A stretch of DNA of 64,000 bases, from assembly GCA_951799445.1 (NCBI GenBank), contig OX637297.1, forward strand, positions 15,500,001 through 15,564,000. The letters are read 5' to 3'. The stretch comes from Pseudisothecium myosuroides (taxonomy: Eukaryota > Streptophyta > Bryopsida > Hypnales > Lembophyllaceae). The translations under genes and the position numbers were made by a program. Shown here piece after piece: positions 1-11,885 of the stretch; position 1 is the stretch's first letter; each line of letters starts with the position of its first letter. The notes beneath the pieces were generated by a model. It saw nothing but the letters and a program-made list of their open reading frames with translations, made no database searches and had not been told where the DNA came from.

Positions 1-2240
1 GAGTCTTCACGCTGATTAGAAGTTGATTCAAGGAGTGATGGTGATGTATACCGCAGAGGGAATCATTTATGAATAGCAGGGACTCACGAGGTTTATCTAC
101 ATTCTGCCAGCTAAATGATTATCCTATTAGAAAAAACAGCTCCAAATCTGACGTAAAAACCTAACTTTGTTACTATTGACAAGGTTTTTGTTAGAAACTA
201 CATCAAATGGCATTACAATTGGTAAGATTTAAGGTGACTATGTTTTGTAAGAGACAAAGGAGGGGTTCCGTACGTACTAGGCCTACATATAAATATCAGT
301 TTGCCTAAGCTCCTAACCATCCGTTTTGATATCTATATGAGATCATAAGCAAGAAACCTCACATAGGATGCTTTCACATATGTTGCCAATTACCAGATGC
401 CTCACCATCTTTTTCAGCTCGTTGTTTAGTCTGTATTGTACAATACAATAGTCAAAAGCTTCAAATGGGTAGCTTCTGCTTTGACATATGGCCATAATTG
501 AACTACTTATAGAGAGTGGAGATTTGCACTTTGTATGGCGAAGGTAACTGCATCATACTCCACTGAATGGGCATTATATTAGCAAGACAACAACTGATGC
601 ACAAAATTCTACATTACACCAAGAGGTTAACATATATGTGCAAATGCAACAAAATCTATTAACAAACGACCGGTGATTCCAAACCGTTTTAGAAATTCCT
701 CCTAACAGTCAAGTTAACTTGCCAATTACAAGCAAAATTCAAACCACCCTCCAAATAAATATAGAGACTTGCATGTTTTGAAATTTGGCATGATTATTAA
801 ATGTCATGTTAAGATTCACCGTCAAAAAACAAAATATAAAAAGATTTCATCCTACAAATTTTATTGTAATTTGAAGGTGATGAAGCTCAAATCTATTTGA
901 AGGTGATAAAGACTAATAATAAAAACAATTTAACCTTTATAATAGATCCAACTTTCTCCAATTATACATCATTTTGTGGGTGATTCTCAAGGGCCCACAC
1001 GTCTTGTTTTTCCTAGAATTTGATTCCAATCTCCAATACAAAAAAATTTAAATTCAAAGTCCTTAGTACAATTTTTTCCCACAAATGGCAATCAAAGTCA
1101 TTTGAAATTACCAACTAGTGTTCAAAGAGCTTTTTTTTCTAAGTTTGAATGCTAATATTTGTCTTCCAATTTGCACAATTAAACTTCATGAAATTTAGTT
1201 TGGCATATGATCTAAGACAAGTGAAGTACAAAATCCAATGGTTTGACTCCAAAAATGTAGCAAAAATAGCAATTTTGAGTGTTTTTTGGTAGAAAAATGG
1301 CCTTGGCAATTTCAGGGCTTGTAATTTGAATAATTGAAACTCTAGAATAGAATTGTAAATAGTTCAAAATTTGAATTTCTTTGAATCAAAACTTAGAATT
1401 CACATCAAATTAGAATTAGAATGAAAATACTTAAAAATATAAGTTAAAAATTCAATCAAATTGTAAATTTAAATTCTAATCAAATTATATTGTATAGAAA
1501 AGAAAGTGAGAATTGCATTAGAATTTGAGTTCTAATCAGATTTAAATTGACCTGAATTGAATCAAACTTTGAATTCTCATTAACTTATTTGAAACAAAAT
1601 TTGCATTAGAGTTGAATTGGAATTAGAGTTGAATTTGATTAAATTTTGATCAAATTTCAAATTAGAATTGTAGTTATTCAAATTCAAAATCAAATTATAT
1701 TTGTTAAAAGTTTGATGAAGTTCAAAATCTAAATTTGTACTCTATAGAAGATTCCAAATGATTTCAAAAGATTTTTGAAGACTTGAAAAGATTTAAAAGA
1801 TTTGTAAAAGATTTTTAAAGATTCCAAATAGATTTTGATAGATTTTGACAAAATTCTAATAGTTTTTAAAGACTTTATTAGATTTTCAAAAGATTTTTAG
1901 AAGATTCTAAAAGATTCTAAGAGATTTGTAAGAGAATTATGAGAGATTAAAGAGATTCCAAAAAGATTTTTGAAAGATTCTAAAATTTCTAAAAAATTAC
2001 TTGAAATTAGTTGGAGTCTTGATGTTTTGATGATTATACATTTTTAATCAACAGTTTTAGACAACCTATGTTGATTAGAAGTCAATATTTTAGTTGATTA
2101 ATCATTGTAAATTTTGAATCAATAGAAATCTATGTTGTTCAGGCAATCTATATTGATTATCCAAAGAAAATTGACAAATGTGCCATTTTAGCAAAAATAT
2201 TTGCTAAAATTAACAGAAATCAACACAATCTTTGTGAAAA
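1..2240. other. AT-rich non-coding stretch
   Basis: No supported gene. The stretch is AT-rich. From about 1,300 to 2,000 it becomes low-complexity, with degenerate repeats of AAATTAGAATT and then AAAGATTTT types, typical of decayed intergenic DNA. Confidence 0.7.
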
Positions 2241-2358
2241 CGGGCCCCCTTTTCTAGTAGTGAGCTATCCACAAAATATAATAAAACCTTGTTTTAAGTG
2301 CCGTTTAGTATAACAATTGATGTTTAAGTTGACAGATTTTAGGTGACGTTGAATATAA

Positions 2359-2448
2359 CGCATCTGTGTTTTTATGACAACAATGACGTCCAATGTAACA
2401 TTTTGATGTTACATTGGACATCATTATTGACATAAAAAACACGGGTGC
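2359..2448. repeat. Foldback hairpin
   Basis: Two arms of about 40 bases (2359-2400 and 2405-2448) are nearly perfect reverse complements around a very short loop; both contain the core TCCAATGTAACA or its complement. It is probably a MITE or the inner part of a larger foldback element. It lies directly beside the foldback at 2452-2673. Confidence 0.75.
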
Positions 2449-2451
2449 ATT

Positions 2452-2673
2452 CACTACAAGAGAAAAGGGTGTTTTAAGCAAGTTCTTAAGTATAGTTCTA
2501 ATCACAAGATTTTAAATAATGACCTTTAAGGAGATTTCCAGCAAAATTTTACTTAAAATCCATATGTTTTAAGTAAAATTTTGTTGAAAATCTCCTTAAA
2601 GGTCATTACTTAAAATCATGTGTCTAGGACTATACTTAAAAATTCACTGAAAACACCCCTTTCTCTTGTAGTG
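2452..2673. mobile_element. CACTA-like foldback MITE
   Basis: The element starts CACTACAAGAGAAA and ends TTTCTCTTGTAGTG, and its two halves are reverse complements almost throughout. There is no coding capacity. The CACTA ends suggest a CACTA-superfamily MITE, but I see no clear 3-bp target duplication. Confidence 0.7.
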
Positions 2674-3718
2674 TGAGTTCTATATAATATCTACACAATG
2701 CTATCATGTACGTTCCTATAGACACTCAATCTACAATATGAACAGACCTTACAAGTGCAATTTACTCTTTTGTATCTCCCTTGCCTTCAAAATCTCTAGT
2801 TCCTAACTATATCCAATATTAGTCCCCTTGTATTCCCGTCTGTTTTGGAACCTCTGCAATTCTAGGAACTTCCGGTCCCACATATTGTACACTGGAGGAA
2901 TGCCTCTACTTGGTTGTACTCTATGAGGTGTTTTGAACTTCCAAACACCTCTAGACGAGACGCTTGAACGTGGAAGCATTCTCTGACGATAAGGAGTCCC
3001 TCCTCAGATAGCAGGAGATCCAACGGGAATTGTAGACATTGTCACCAACGTGGGTATGTAATGGATCTCCAACGTTTTTGTAAAGCCTTCTCCATGTTGC
3101 CTTGTCCGAGAGAGCCGGCAATAGTTGCGAAGCAAGGGGGCCCTGGGTCCTTGGAGGAGAAGGGGAGCAAAAGGTCGGCTGAGACACTCCGCAATTGGCG
3201 AGCTGTTGACTACTCCATCTTCTAAAGGCTTGGAGGAGAAGTCCATAGTTGAGTTTGTTGTGGCTACCGAGCATAGGAAGTTTCTTCTACTCAAAATTTG
3301 TATTGCCTATAGTCCAATATTGAATCCACCGACGCAGCGCATGGCAAGTGGTCATCTTTATCATGTAAAGTCAAAGTGCGCACATTTTGAAAACCAGTAT
3401 CATTTAGAACACATTAACAAAGCACAGGCAATGCCATTGAGAACTGTAAACACTAGCCATCCATACTTGTAGAAATCACGAAGGCAAAAAAACACAAACA
3501 AATCAGCTTGATCCAAGCTAAATTTAGGCATATAGTTCACCACTCCAAACCATCAAATATTTTTTTATATTGCAAATTAAGAGAAAACAATCCGGTGTGC
3601 AATTCCAAAATGTGCAAATCAAGTCAACTTGAACTGAAGTGCAGAAGAATGCCAACTTCGACAACCTAAATACCCATCAACTCCAATCTTCTTGAGCTAC
3701 AAATTCCTTAGTCTAGTT
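2674..3718. other. Non-coding stretch left of copy 1
   Basis: Only short unsupported reading frames that overlap each other on both strands. No motif, repeat or splice pattern is convincing. It may hold the decayed flank of the phosphatase-like exon that starts at 4483 on the minus strand. Confidence 0.5.
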
Positions 3719-4483
3719 CTAACAAATACTAGGCAATACTCGAACAACCTCCATGAGCTTGTCATACTCCCAATGGTTCCGTTCATCGCAAAGCATCCGA
3801 TGTTCAATTCTACCGGGTGCATTTCCTCGAAACGCCTTGAGTCTTTGCTTATGAGCATCGTGAAGGCCCTGAAACTAGGGCAGCAGGACACCTAAGAGAA
3901 ACGTGTCCTTTGAACCATTTCCCTTATTTGACCACAGTTCTGGAAGAATGACGTTCTCAAACTTGTTGAAAATGTGCTTATTGGGACTGTTGTCCACAGC
4001 AATTGTATTTTGTATAGTGAATCTACGTCCAAAGCCACTGAACAAATTATCCAAATTCTTAAGAAACAAGTCCTTATTTGTGCCTGGCTCCTTGTAATTC
4101 GATGGTCTTTTTGTTTTATCCCTGCACTTGAGTGTCTTACAGGAGTCCTGTCCCAAAATCACTACCGGCATTTCTAGCCCTTTGAAGAGATATGCGGCCA
4201 CCTCTTTAGTGGTGGACTTCTTCATTGAGCTCCATACAGAAATGGAAGCTATCTTGCCTAACTCACGGACAAACTCAAAGCATTGTGGGCGAACATACAC
4301 TAGCTTTGGTCCCACAAGAGCGGGATGGATAGCCGAGTGCGTCTGAATGGCATCAGGAATGTGTTTGGACCAACCTTTTGACTTCACATCTTCACAGACA
4401 CATAATATTCCATTGAGGTCCAGAACGATGTTGATCCACTTATCCACTACCATGGACTTCAATATAAGATTGACCTCCTCCAA
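3719..4483 (-). pseudogene. FCP1/NIF-like HAD domain, copy 1 (broken)
   Basis: The frame encodes a HAD/NLI-interacting-factor-like domain: VLDLNGILC (motif I, with Asn at the second Asp position as in plant D-x-N-G relatives), VYVRPQCFEF, ISVWSSMKK, ILGQDSC and AVDNSPNKH (motif III-like). A TAG at 3875-3877 interrupts the frame where the copy-3 and copy-2 paralogues have Trp (LLPWL, LNPWL). Reading past it, homology-like sequence continues to a stop at 3719-3721. In copies 2 and 3 this domain ends gene B; here it stands alone, on the same strand as gene A. Whether it was ever catalytic is doubtful because of the Asn. Confidence 0.75.
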
Positions 4484-5396
4484 AGTTCCTCCAACATCTT
4501 ATGAAAGACTAGAGTCCTGCAAAACAATGGACAAATGTGCAACCAGTTATTACCCTATATTGGCACATTTGGAACTTCACGCAAAATGACTAAAACGCTC
4601 ATGTTTGTGGAGACCAAATGGAAAATAAGTAAAAAGGGGATACAAAAACAAAGAGTGGCCTAACAAATCCATAACATTGGCCAGTGCGTACCTTCTGCTA
4701 CAACGCCTTGATGGTCTTCACGGTATCGTTTTTTGTCACCACATTTGGCTTTGGAATTTCAACCTTTGAAGGCCTTATTTGTTAAATTGAGACAAGTTGG
4801 GGTCTCATTTTAATTCCTTTTATATTTAGAGTTAATTTAGTGTTCATTAAATTGAGACTCAATAATGTCAAAATACTATTTTGTATATTTTGCTTATACT
4901 AAACCAACTAACCAAGTAGTAAGAACCCGCTTTGAACATTTAGATTTAAAAAAAAAATTATAAACATAAAAGTATAATAGACCAACAAGTTAGAAATTAG
5001 GACATTTTTTTAAACTCATACTTGCTTGTGTAGAATTAGTAAATAATGTACACACTTGTGTTATGAAACATTTCACATAAACACATTAGAACCAAAAAAA
5101 AACATTCAATTGGAAGAAAGCAAAAATACATTACATAGAATGCAAGAGCAAATAAAATAATATATACTATTAATAGAATCCAAATTGTCACATGGCAATA
5201 ATATCCTCAACTTCAAATGGCACAACATAAAAGTGAAAACATCTAAATACATCTAAATGCAGAAGCTCATTCTACTTGAATACCAAGAATAATAATAAAA
5301 TAACAAAAATCTAAACTACTCTTCCTATTCTGTTGAGGACGCATCGTTGTTAGATTTAGCCAAAATTGCCGCCACTAATGATTTGATAATGTCAAA
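4484..5396. other. AT-rich spacer between HAD exon and gene A
   Basis: No coding signal. The stretch is AT-rich and the ParB-like and methyltransferase-like parts of gene B, expected upstream of the HAD exon, are absent. Copy 1 is therefore a deletion derivative or a composite. Confidence 0.55.
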
Positions 5397-8211
5397 CTAT
5401 GCTTTGGAAATTTTTGAGGGAATTTTGACTTCTAAAAGAATTTGAGGTTGATCATTAGCACCCCTTTCTCCACGTGCCTTGAAAGCTGTCATGATAACGT
5501 CCGTGCTCGACCAGATTGGTTTTATGAGTGTGTCCTTCATCCACACATTCCCTACTTTTGTGTCCCATCCATCGTATGTTTTGGAATCAAGACGATGTTT
5601 ACCAAGAGGCGTCCAATATTGAATCCATATCGATTTAACATGCCCTGGATCCGGACTCGGATTTGTTAGCACTTTAGCAAGCCAAAACGGCTTTGGGTCA
5701 CTACAATGAGGGCGCACAATGACAAAATAACCGGCAAATATATCACAAGCGACACGAAACGAAGGACGAGGGCGGTCATGTCTTCGACCAACAAATAGTG
5801 GATCCTCCGCAAACTCTTCTTGCATTGCACCATCTTCTTCCATTGTGTCTTCCCGTTCACCGACAATTCTAGAAGCCGGAAAAAATTCATCCTCCAATGT
5901 CTCGTGTACAACCAGAGGTGCATCTAGAGCGCTTCTCACACCTTTCCAATAACTATTTATAGACTCATTCTTCCTTTTGAACTCTCCAGATTGGTCATTG
6001 TCTGCCATAGTGCTCCAGTCCGCAATGATATCGTTTAAACCCTTTTTGATATCATCAAGTAATTTCATTTGACGCGGAGGTAGAGGTCGTGGAACACTGC
6101 TCGGCACCTTGGGCCGGCCGTCTTCAGTCTCAGACCACAAGCCAATTCCTTTGCCGTCCTCTAGCAGAGTAGCAGCCAATTCCTGTCAGTACAAAGATGC
6201 TTATATTCCATCAATGGCCATCCACTTGAATCCTTATAGAACTTAAACTGCTAGGCCAGAGAACAACCTTCCAAAAAGTCCCTACCTTTGCCCAAATACC
6301 CTTTGACAAAGCCCTTGAAATCAAGAACTTCTTCAATGAAGTGAGGAATGACCAGATGGGTTTCATAGCCCATGAAGGATTTTATGAGCCTCGGAATAGT
6401 CTGGTAGTTATTCGTCTTCAACATGGTGCTCCATAGACCAAAAAGAGCATCAATGTCTTTGTGAGTATGTCCAACGATGAAGAAGTTGATGTATATCGCA
6501 CGGAGAATGCCTTTGAAAACAAGAAGAGAGCAGAAAGCAAAAACCCATCAATTCTTGTTGTTGCATGACACATTGTCCAACTGCAAAGTCAATATAGGGG
6601 GCAAAGGTTGAGCAAGGATCAGTTTGGGTGGAAGAGGAAGAAGGGAATCCAAGCACATTTTTGAGCCTTTCAACACAGCCTTTGTCAATGCGGATTGCTT
6701 CTCCTTGATGGCAAGCAATTGGCAAGATGAATTCTTTGGCGGCCCTTCAAGATCACGCAACAGCCATGCAATGGACTTAATGGTGTGATTTGAGTTTGTT
6801 GGAAAAGTTTCTAGCCCGTAGTGGGTGTACTGAACATTCCTATGACCATGAGCAATTATACCTGTAATAGCAACGGGTATTTTAATGAAAGAATCTGTCA
6901 CTTTGGTCTTGTGAGAGAAATGTGGAGAAGCAGTCTTGGAGTGATCCATTTTATCATGGATAATGGTGAGCATCTTCTCTGGGTGCTTCTCGAAAATATG
7001 GCAATTTGAATAATAGAGTTCTCTGTGGGCCTTTTGCCCTGAAAGGTGAGTTCTTAAAATTCTCCCCCACTTGTCTTGTGAGGTAGAAAGCGGTGTAGAG
7101 GTGCTCTTTAGTTGCCTATACTAATTGCAGAGAGCACACCTCAAAAAAGAGTCCCCAGGAGCCTTCGCAGCATACTCTGGGAAAAAAGCACGCTTGATAT
7201 TACTTAAGCCTCTAGAAAAAACAGGGGGCAAATTCAAAGCAGCATTGGCTTCATTGATTTTTGGTAATTGGTCACTCCAAAAAAATGCAGACAATAACAC
7301 CATTGCAAGGACTTTCTCCCCGGTTTCCAATATTTTGGATTTGTGTGGCATTCTGTCAGCTTCACTTGCAACCAACGTCCAAAGTGTGGCTGCAGCTTGT
7401 ACAATATGCAAGCGTGGTTTTTTGGATCCCAAATTCCCATGCAACTCTGCTTGCTTCCCAAATTTGGCCATGTACTTGTACCTGTAGAAGGTAGCTTTTG
7501 AAATCCCGTAAATTGTCCACCACGCAAGAAGACACACTTTGGTGCTTTTCAAGATTACCCACTCCCTACTAGCATCGTCTTTGTGCATTTGCCTATAGAC
7601 TTCAAGAAGACACTTCTTACGAGCATACACCCCATTGATTGCATAAAGTTGAAAATGTATGGCTTGAATTTCTCCATGTGGAAAGGGTTGCAAGCAGTTC
7701 TTTTTGCAACAAGTCTTGGTGGACACTTCAATGATTGCTTGAGTTGAGAGAAGGGATTCCTTCTTTGGAGGAAGGGCGTGTTCCAACCTTTGACGAGAGC
7801 TTTTATAAGAATGCACACCAATACAAATGCAACTGCTCATGGCATTCATAGCTTGGTTGTATGTATGGGTTTGATCTTGATCATACAAACTGACATTGTT
7901 CAAGAATACTCATTTAATGTGCTATGAGTGAGCTGACCACATCCAAGCTAATGGGACTTCAGCTTTGGACAAAGACTCTACAATTTGAACAGCAACACAA
8001 TCATCACCAAGGGGCTTTCCGTCAATGTCGATGATGAGGTTTACATTGATGCTCTAGCAGATGCCTTCTACAACGTCATCTCCAGCTTTGTTCTTGAGGG
8101 TGACACATTTTTTGATCCAAGCAGAACGAGGAATACCATTGTAGACTGCACCACCGGCAAACAGTACAGATTCCGGGTTGGCGAACTCATCTGGCCCAAG
8201 ATTATCCATCC
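5397..8211 (-). pseudogene. Gene A, DDE transposase-like, copy 1 (broken)
   Basis: Minus-strand gene with the same domain order as the copies at 21-24.6 kb and 40.7-43.6 kb. It starts after a splice-like TTGCAG with MDNLGPDEF. Further on are CCKKNC (zinc-cluster-like), a helical segment with SKATFYRYK, then the catalytic core: IIHDKMDHSKTASP (first Asp), LQLDN (second Asp) and GHTHKDID, where the paralogues have GHTHEDID. The final Glu is thus Lys here and the core would be inactive. The C-terminal part (6179-5397) has PFWLAKVLTNPSPDPGH...QYW, resembling an SH3-barrel/BAH-like reader. Stops include TAG after EGIC (near 8054), TAG near 7121, and TGA where copy 3 has Arg (NKNRW). It resembles DUF7869-type proteins, as recalled and not checked. 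Confidence 0.75.
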
Positions 8212-8618
8212 TGCAACTAAAGCACAACAATAAGCAAACATTCACATAAGTCGTAAAAATGACAATAGACATTCATTATATCTTGGAGTCAAAGATAAAA
8301 AAAAAAACCTACAATTGCTAACGACTACACTATCATAAAATTTCCATCAATTTTAACAACCAACTTCTAAACCTAACAGAAAATGTCCATAGAATATCTT
8401 TGCCCCGAAGATACATCAACACAACAAAAGAAAAAAGTTCAAAAATATAGAAGGAGAATAAACACAGTACAAAAAATTATTGACCATAATATCAACCTAC
8501 AATATAGTCACAAATTGGACATGGACAGGCTTACACAAAGTGTATATATTCTATAAAAATTCTAAAAAATATATGATCAAAGGTAACATAAAACATATGA
8601 CTTCGTGTGCTACTTAGG

Positions 8619-9098
8619 TTATCTTTGGCTTGAAGATAATCTAATAAAAAATGACTAACAGGACATCATAGTAGGATGGGTCAACCGACACTAAGCAAGT
8701 ATTATCAAAGCAAATTGGTTATCTTTGGGCCAAAGATAATCCTAGCAACATTTCAAAATTACACATTTTAGTCTAGACGATTGGTGTCAAATAATAGAAA
8801 AGATTTTTTCTACCGTCACGGTTATCCTCGGTCCAAAGATAAATTAATAAATATTCCAAAATAATTGGACATTGCCATTGGAAGGTGCAGTGTCATACAA
8901 TTAAGAAATTCTCTCCAAGTTATCTTCGGGTAAAGGATAATCAGTGATATATCCCTTCAAAATTAGTGGAAATCTCATTGGAAGGTGCATTGATCTCCAA
9001 TATACAAGTTATTCCAAAGCGTACCCGTTTATCTTTGGATTGAGGATATCCTATGATATACCCGTTCAAATAAAATATTATCTTTGAGACAAAGATAA
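8619..9098. repeat. 21-bp palindrome array, copy 1 (six sites)
   Basis: Six imperfect 21-bp palindromes of the TTATCTTTGG-n-AAGATAA type start at 8619, 8719, 8822, 8920, 9029 and 9078. Start-to-start distances are 100, 103, 98, 109 and 49. Sequence between sites is not conserved. The array lies just upstream of gene A, the same place as the 21-bp sites of copy 3 at 43.9-44.2 kb. Confidence 0.85.
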
Positions 9099-11885
9099 AA
9101 ACCTAAACAATAGCAAGTCTTGGAAGAATTGTGTTCCCGATATTTCCGCCGTATTTGTCGGAACTCTCGGTATTTTCAGGATATACAAAACTCAGTCAAC
9201 ACTATACTAGAGTGCAAACAACGACACAAACATTTGCAACAAGAAACAAAAGAACATCTATGTTTCAAGGAAATGCTAAGTGTTGCAGGAAAGTATACAA
9301 CAAAATCCCTCTATCCTGTTACAAAGACAAGCAAAGAACTTGCTGCGCACACCGGTTAAGCATATGATTCCATATTAGCAACTCACTTACATGAACAGCC
9401 TTGAAACAATGCAAGTATTCACATCTCTGACAAGTCGCACAACAAGAGAACAAATATCTGAGGGGAAGAACATAGAGGAGCGCTGTATGGAAGAGAGCAA
9501 GGGCGGCACGACGAAACATGTTCAATAGGTATCCGTGCTGCAAACACAAACTCCCAACCCGTTGACAAAGGAGGAATCTCCAATGGAGAGAGGGGCGGGA
9601 AAGGAATGGCACGAAAAAATAAAAATTTGAATTCCATTAGAAAAAAGGGTCCAAGGCCAGCATTCTTGATAAGATTTTTGGCAGCACTCTAGTTGTCCTA
9701 TTGATTTCAAGGGTGCTTTTTTTGCGGTAGGGTTCCAAAAAGTTTAGGCTTCACTTATTCATGGGTCAAAGCACACTCTATTGGACCATTGGGATTAATT
9801 TTGTAGGACATGACTAGAGGTTTTATGGCTAGATTTATGCAATGCAAATAAATATTCCTCAATTTATGGTGAATTTTTTTTTCGTTTGGGGGGAATATGG
9901 TTCATTATTAGTAAAGCTATTTGAAATTTATTTGGGAACATGTGGCCCTATCAGACTTTTGCAATGCTGCGCTCTTTGTCAGACTTTTGCAGTGTTGTGG
10001 TTCTATGGAAACTATTTTGGATTTCGCATGCTACCTTTCTTTGGACTTCCGTGAATGCCTAAGCTTTTGCGCCGATGATACTGTGTAGAATTAGCTTTTT
10101 GCTACAGTCTTTCTTAGTTTAAATTTATGTGAGTTGTCTCATACCTGTAAGTTTGGAGATGGAAGCAACCATCGCGCCCGTTTGTTTGGAGCTCACCACA
10201 CTTGGTTTTTTCCATCTTGTTTGTTTCTTTGGAAAAGGGGGTTACGGCGTGCTTGGAGCGTTGATACCAAGCAGGATGTAGAATCATGTTTTTGTTTATT
10301 GCCAACTAAAATCTCTCCTCTATATGAATTTTTCCAAAGTGCGCTTGCTGTAGTTGATTGGGTTTCAGAATGAAGGACCTCTAAACCAAAAAAATGCAGA
10401 TTTTGCGTTTGCATCAACAAATACATCAAGTAGATTTTATTGAGGCAAACGCAAATTTCTTCTAGTGAATAAAGGTTCCCTTGTTTTTGGAATGTGCAGA
10501 AGGCAATTGCAATGTAGGTTCATGGTGAATTTGTATTTAGATAAGATAGTGGCGAAAGCTTATTAGTTGCCTACATACAATGTATATACTCATGTAAAAC
10601 TCGAGAGTTGCAATGGAAGCCTCCAAACAAGGAACAATGCTAGTTTCCAAAATTTTATTTTTTAACAAAGAGACCGATACTTGCGAATATGATGCAGATG
10701 CAAATCTACAATGATTTTTTATGTTTACAAGATGCAAATATTGTAGACACTTCAAATTCGTGGCCTCAAATAGCAACAACGCTAAATTGTAAGCCTAGAA
10801 GCGCGAGCTTGAGAGCGGTGAGCGCAGATTTTGCAAGCCCTCAGATCCTTAAAAAAAAGTAGGACATTTCTAAGGGTTTGGATAAAAAATCTGGATACAT
10901 TTTGGTAAGGTAAAAAATAATAGGGTTTTGACCAATGTATTTAATGTAGACCTATGATCGTGGACCTATTATTGTGGAGGTATTAGTGTCAACCTATTAT
11001 CGTGCACCTATAACCGTGGACTTGATATTGTGGAACTATTAGTGTCGACCTATTACCGCAATTTAGGTATCGTTGATCCATGAACGTGGAGCATAGTGGT
11101 ATGTGTCCAAACCAAAGCACCTACACCTTTTCGTTTAAATTGTGAAACTAGGTTCCCTATGGAGTATCGCACTTCAATGATGGATCCCCATGATGGTACT
11201 TCTGATCGTAACCAAAAAAGGGAGTAAGGGAGGAGGTCGCCCTTTCCCTAATCAAAAACCAACTTTCCTCAATTTTTGTTTTAAAAATGCAAGACCGGCA
11301 CCCCAAGAAGGAATTTTTGGCAGCAACAAAGCCACAATCGGGTTCCTTGAGGAGGTTTACATTAAAAATTTAAAATGGATTAGAGTTTTCTTTCTCTCCA
11401 TCGCGAACCAACGCACCTAAACTAAAAAAAAATTGTAACATTGGCACCCCAAGTGGGCCCTCTCGGCACCGAGAGACCCCCACAAGGTTGACAGTGTTGC
11501 AACCAAAAAATATAGAAGGGGAGTTAGTTTATTGTTGTACAAACCGAACCCATGAAACTCAAATTTTTTCAAAGCCCAAAACTATGGAGCCTGACATTGA
11601 ATGCTAGAGATAAGTTCTTTTGAGATATTTGGCCCGAGTTGGGCTAGGCCAATGTTGCACTACTCAAATACCGGGCTAGTTGATTTTTTAATTGACAAAC
11701 ATCCATTTTCAATCCATCCAAGGGTATAAAATACATTCATTTGCCAAAATGTCACATTTCTCATAATGCTTGGAATACATGGACTTTGCTTGTAGGAAAG
11801 TGATTACATAGGAATTTAGGTACGCGAATAGTACTTCAAAGAAGTAGACTTTTAATTTGTAATCCTCTACATTGAAAGTCTAAGC
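9099..11885. other. Non-coding stretch right of copy 1
   Basis: No supported gene; gene B, which in copies 2 and 3 lies on this side of the palindromes, is absent. The only recognisable structure is a set of degenerate short repeats at 10,935-11,095. Confidence 0.5.
10935..11095. repeat. Degenerate ~20-bp tandem repeats
   Basis: About seven diverged copies of a unit like ACCTATTATCGTGG(A) follow one another (ACCTATGATCGTGG, ACCTATTATTGTGG, ACCTATTATCGTGC, ACCTATAACCGTGG and so on). Function unknown. Confidence 0.6.

Noticed and set aside
2243..2262. Second CACTA-like terminus (CCCTTTTCTAGTAGTG)
   Set aside because: No matching opposite end could be found nearby.
2951..3472. Overlapping frames on both strands at 3 kb
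   Set aside because: They shadow each other, contain no recognisable motif and have no counterpart in the other element copies.
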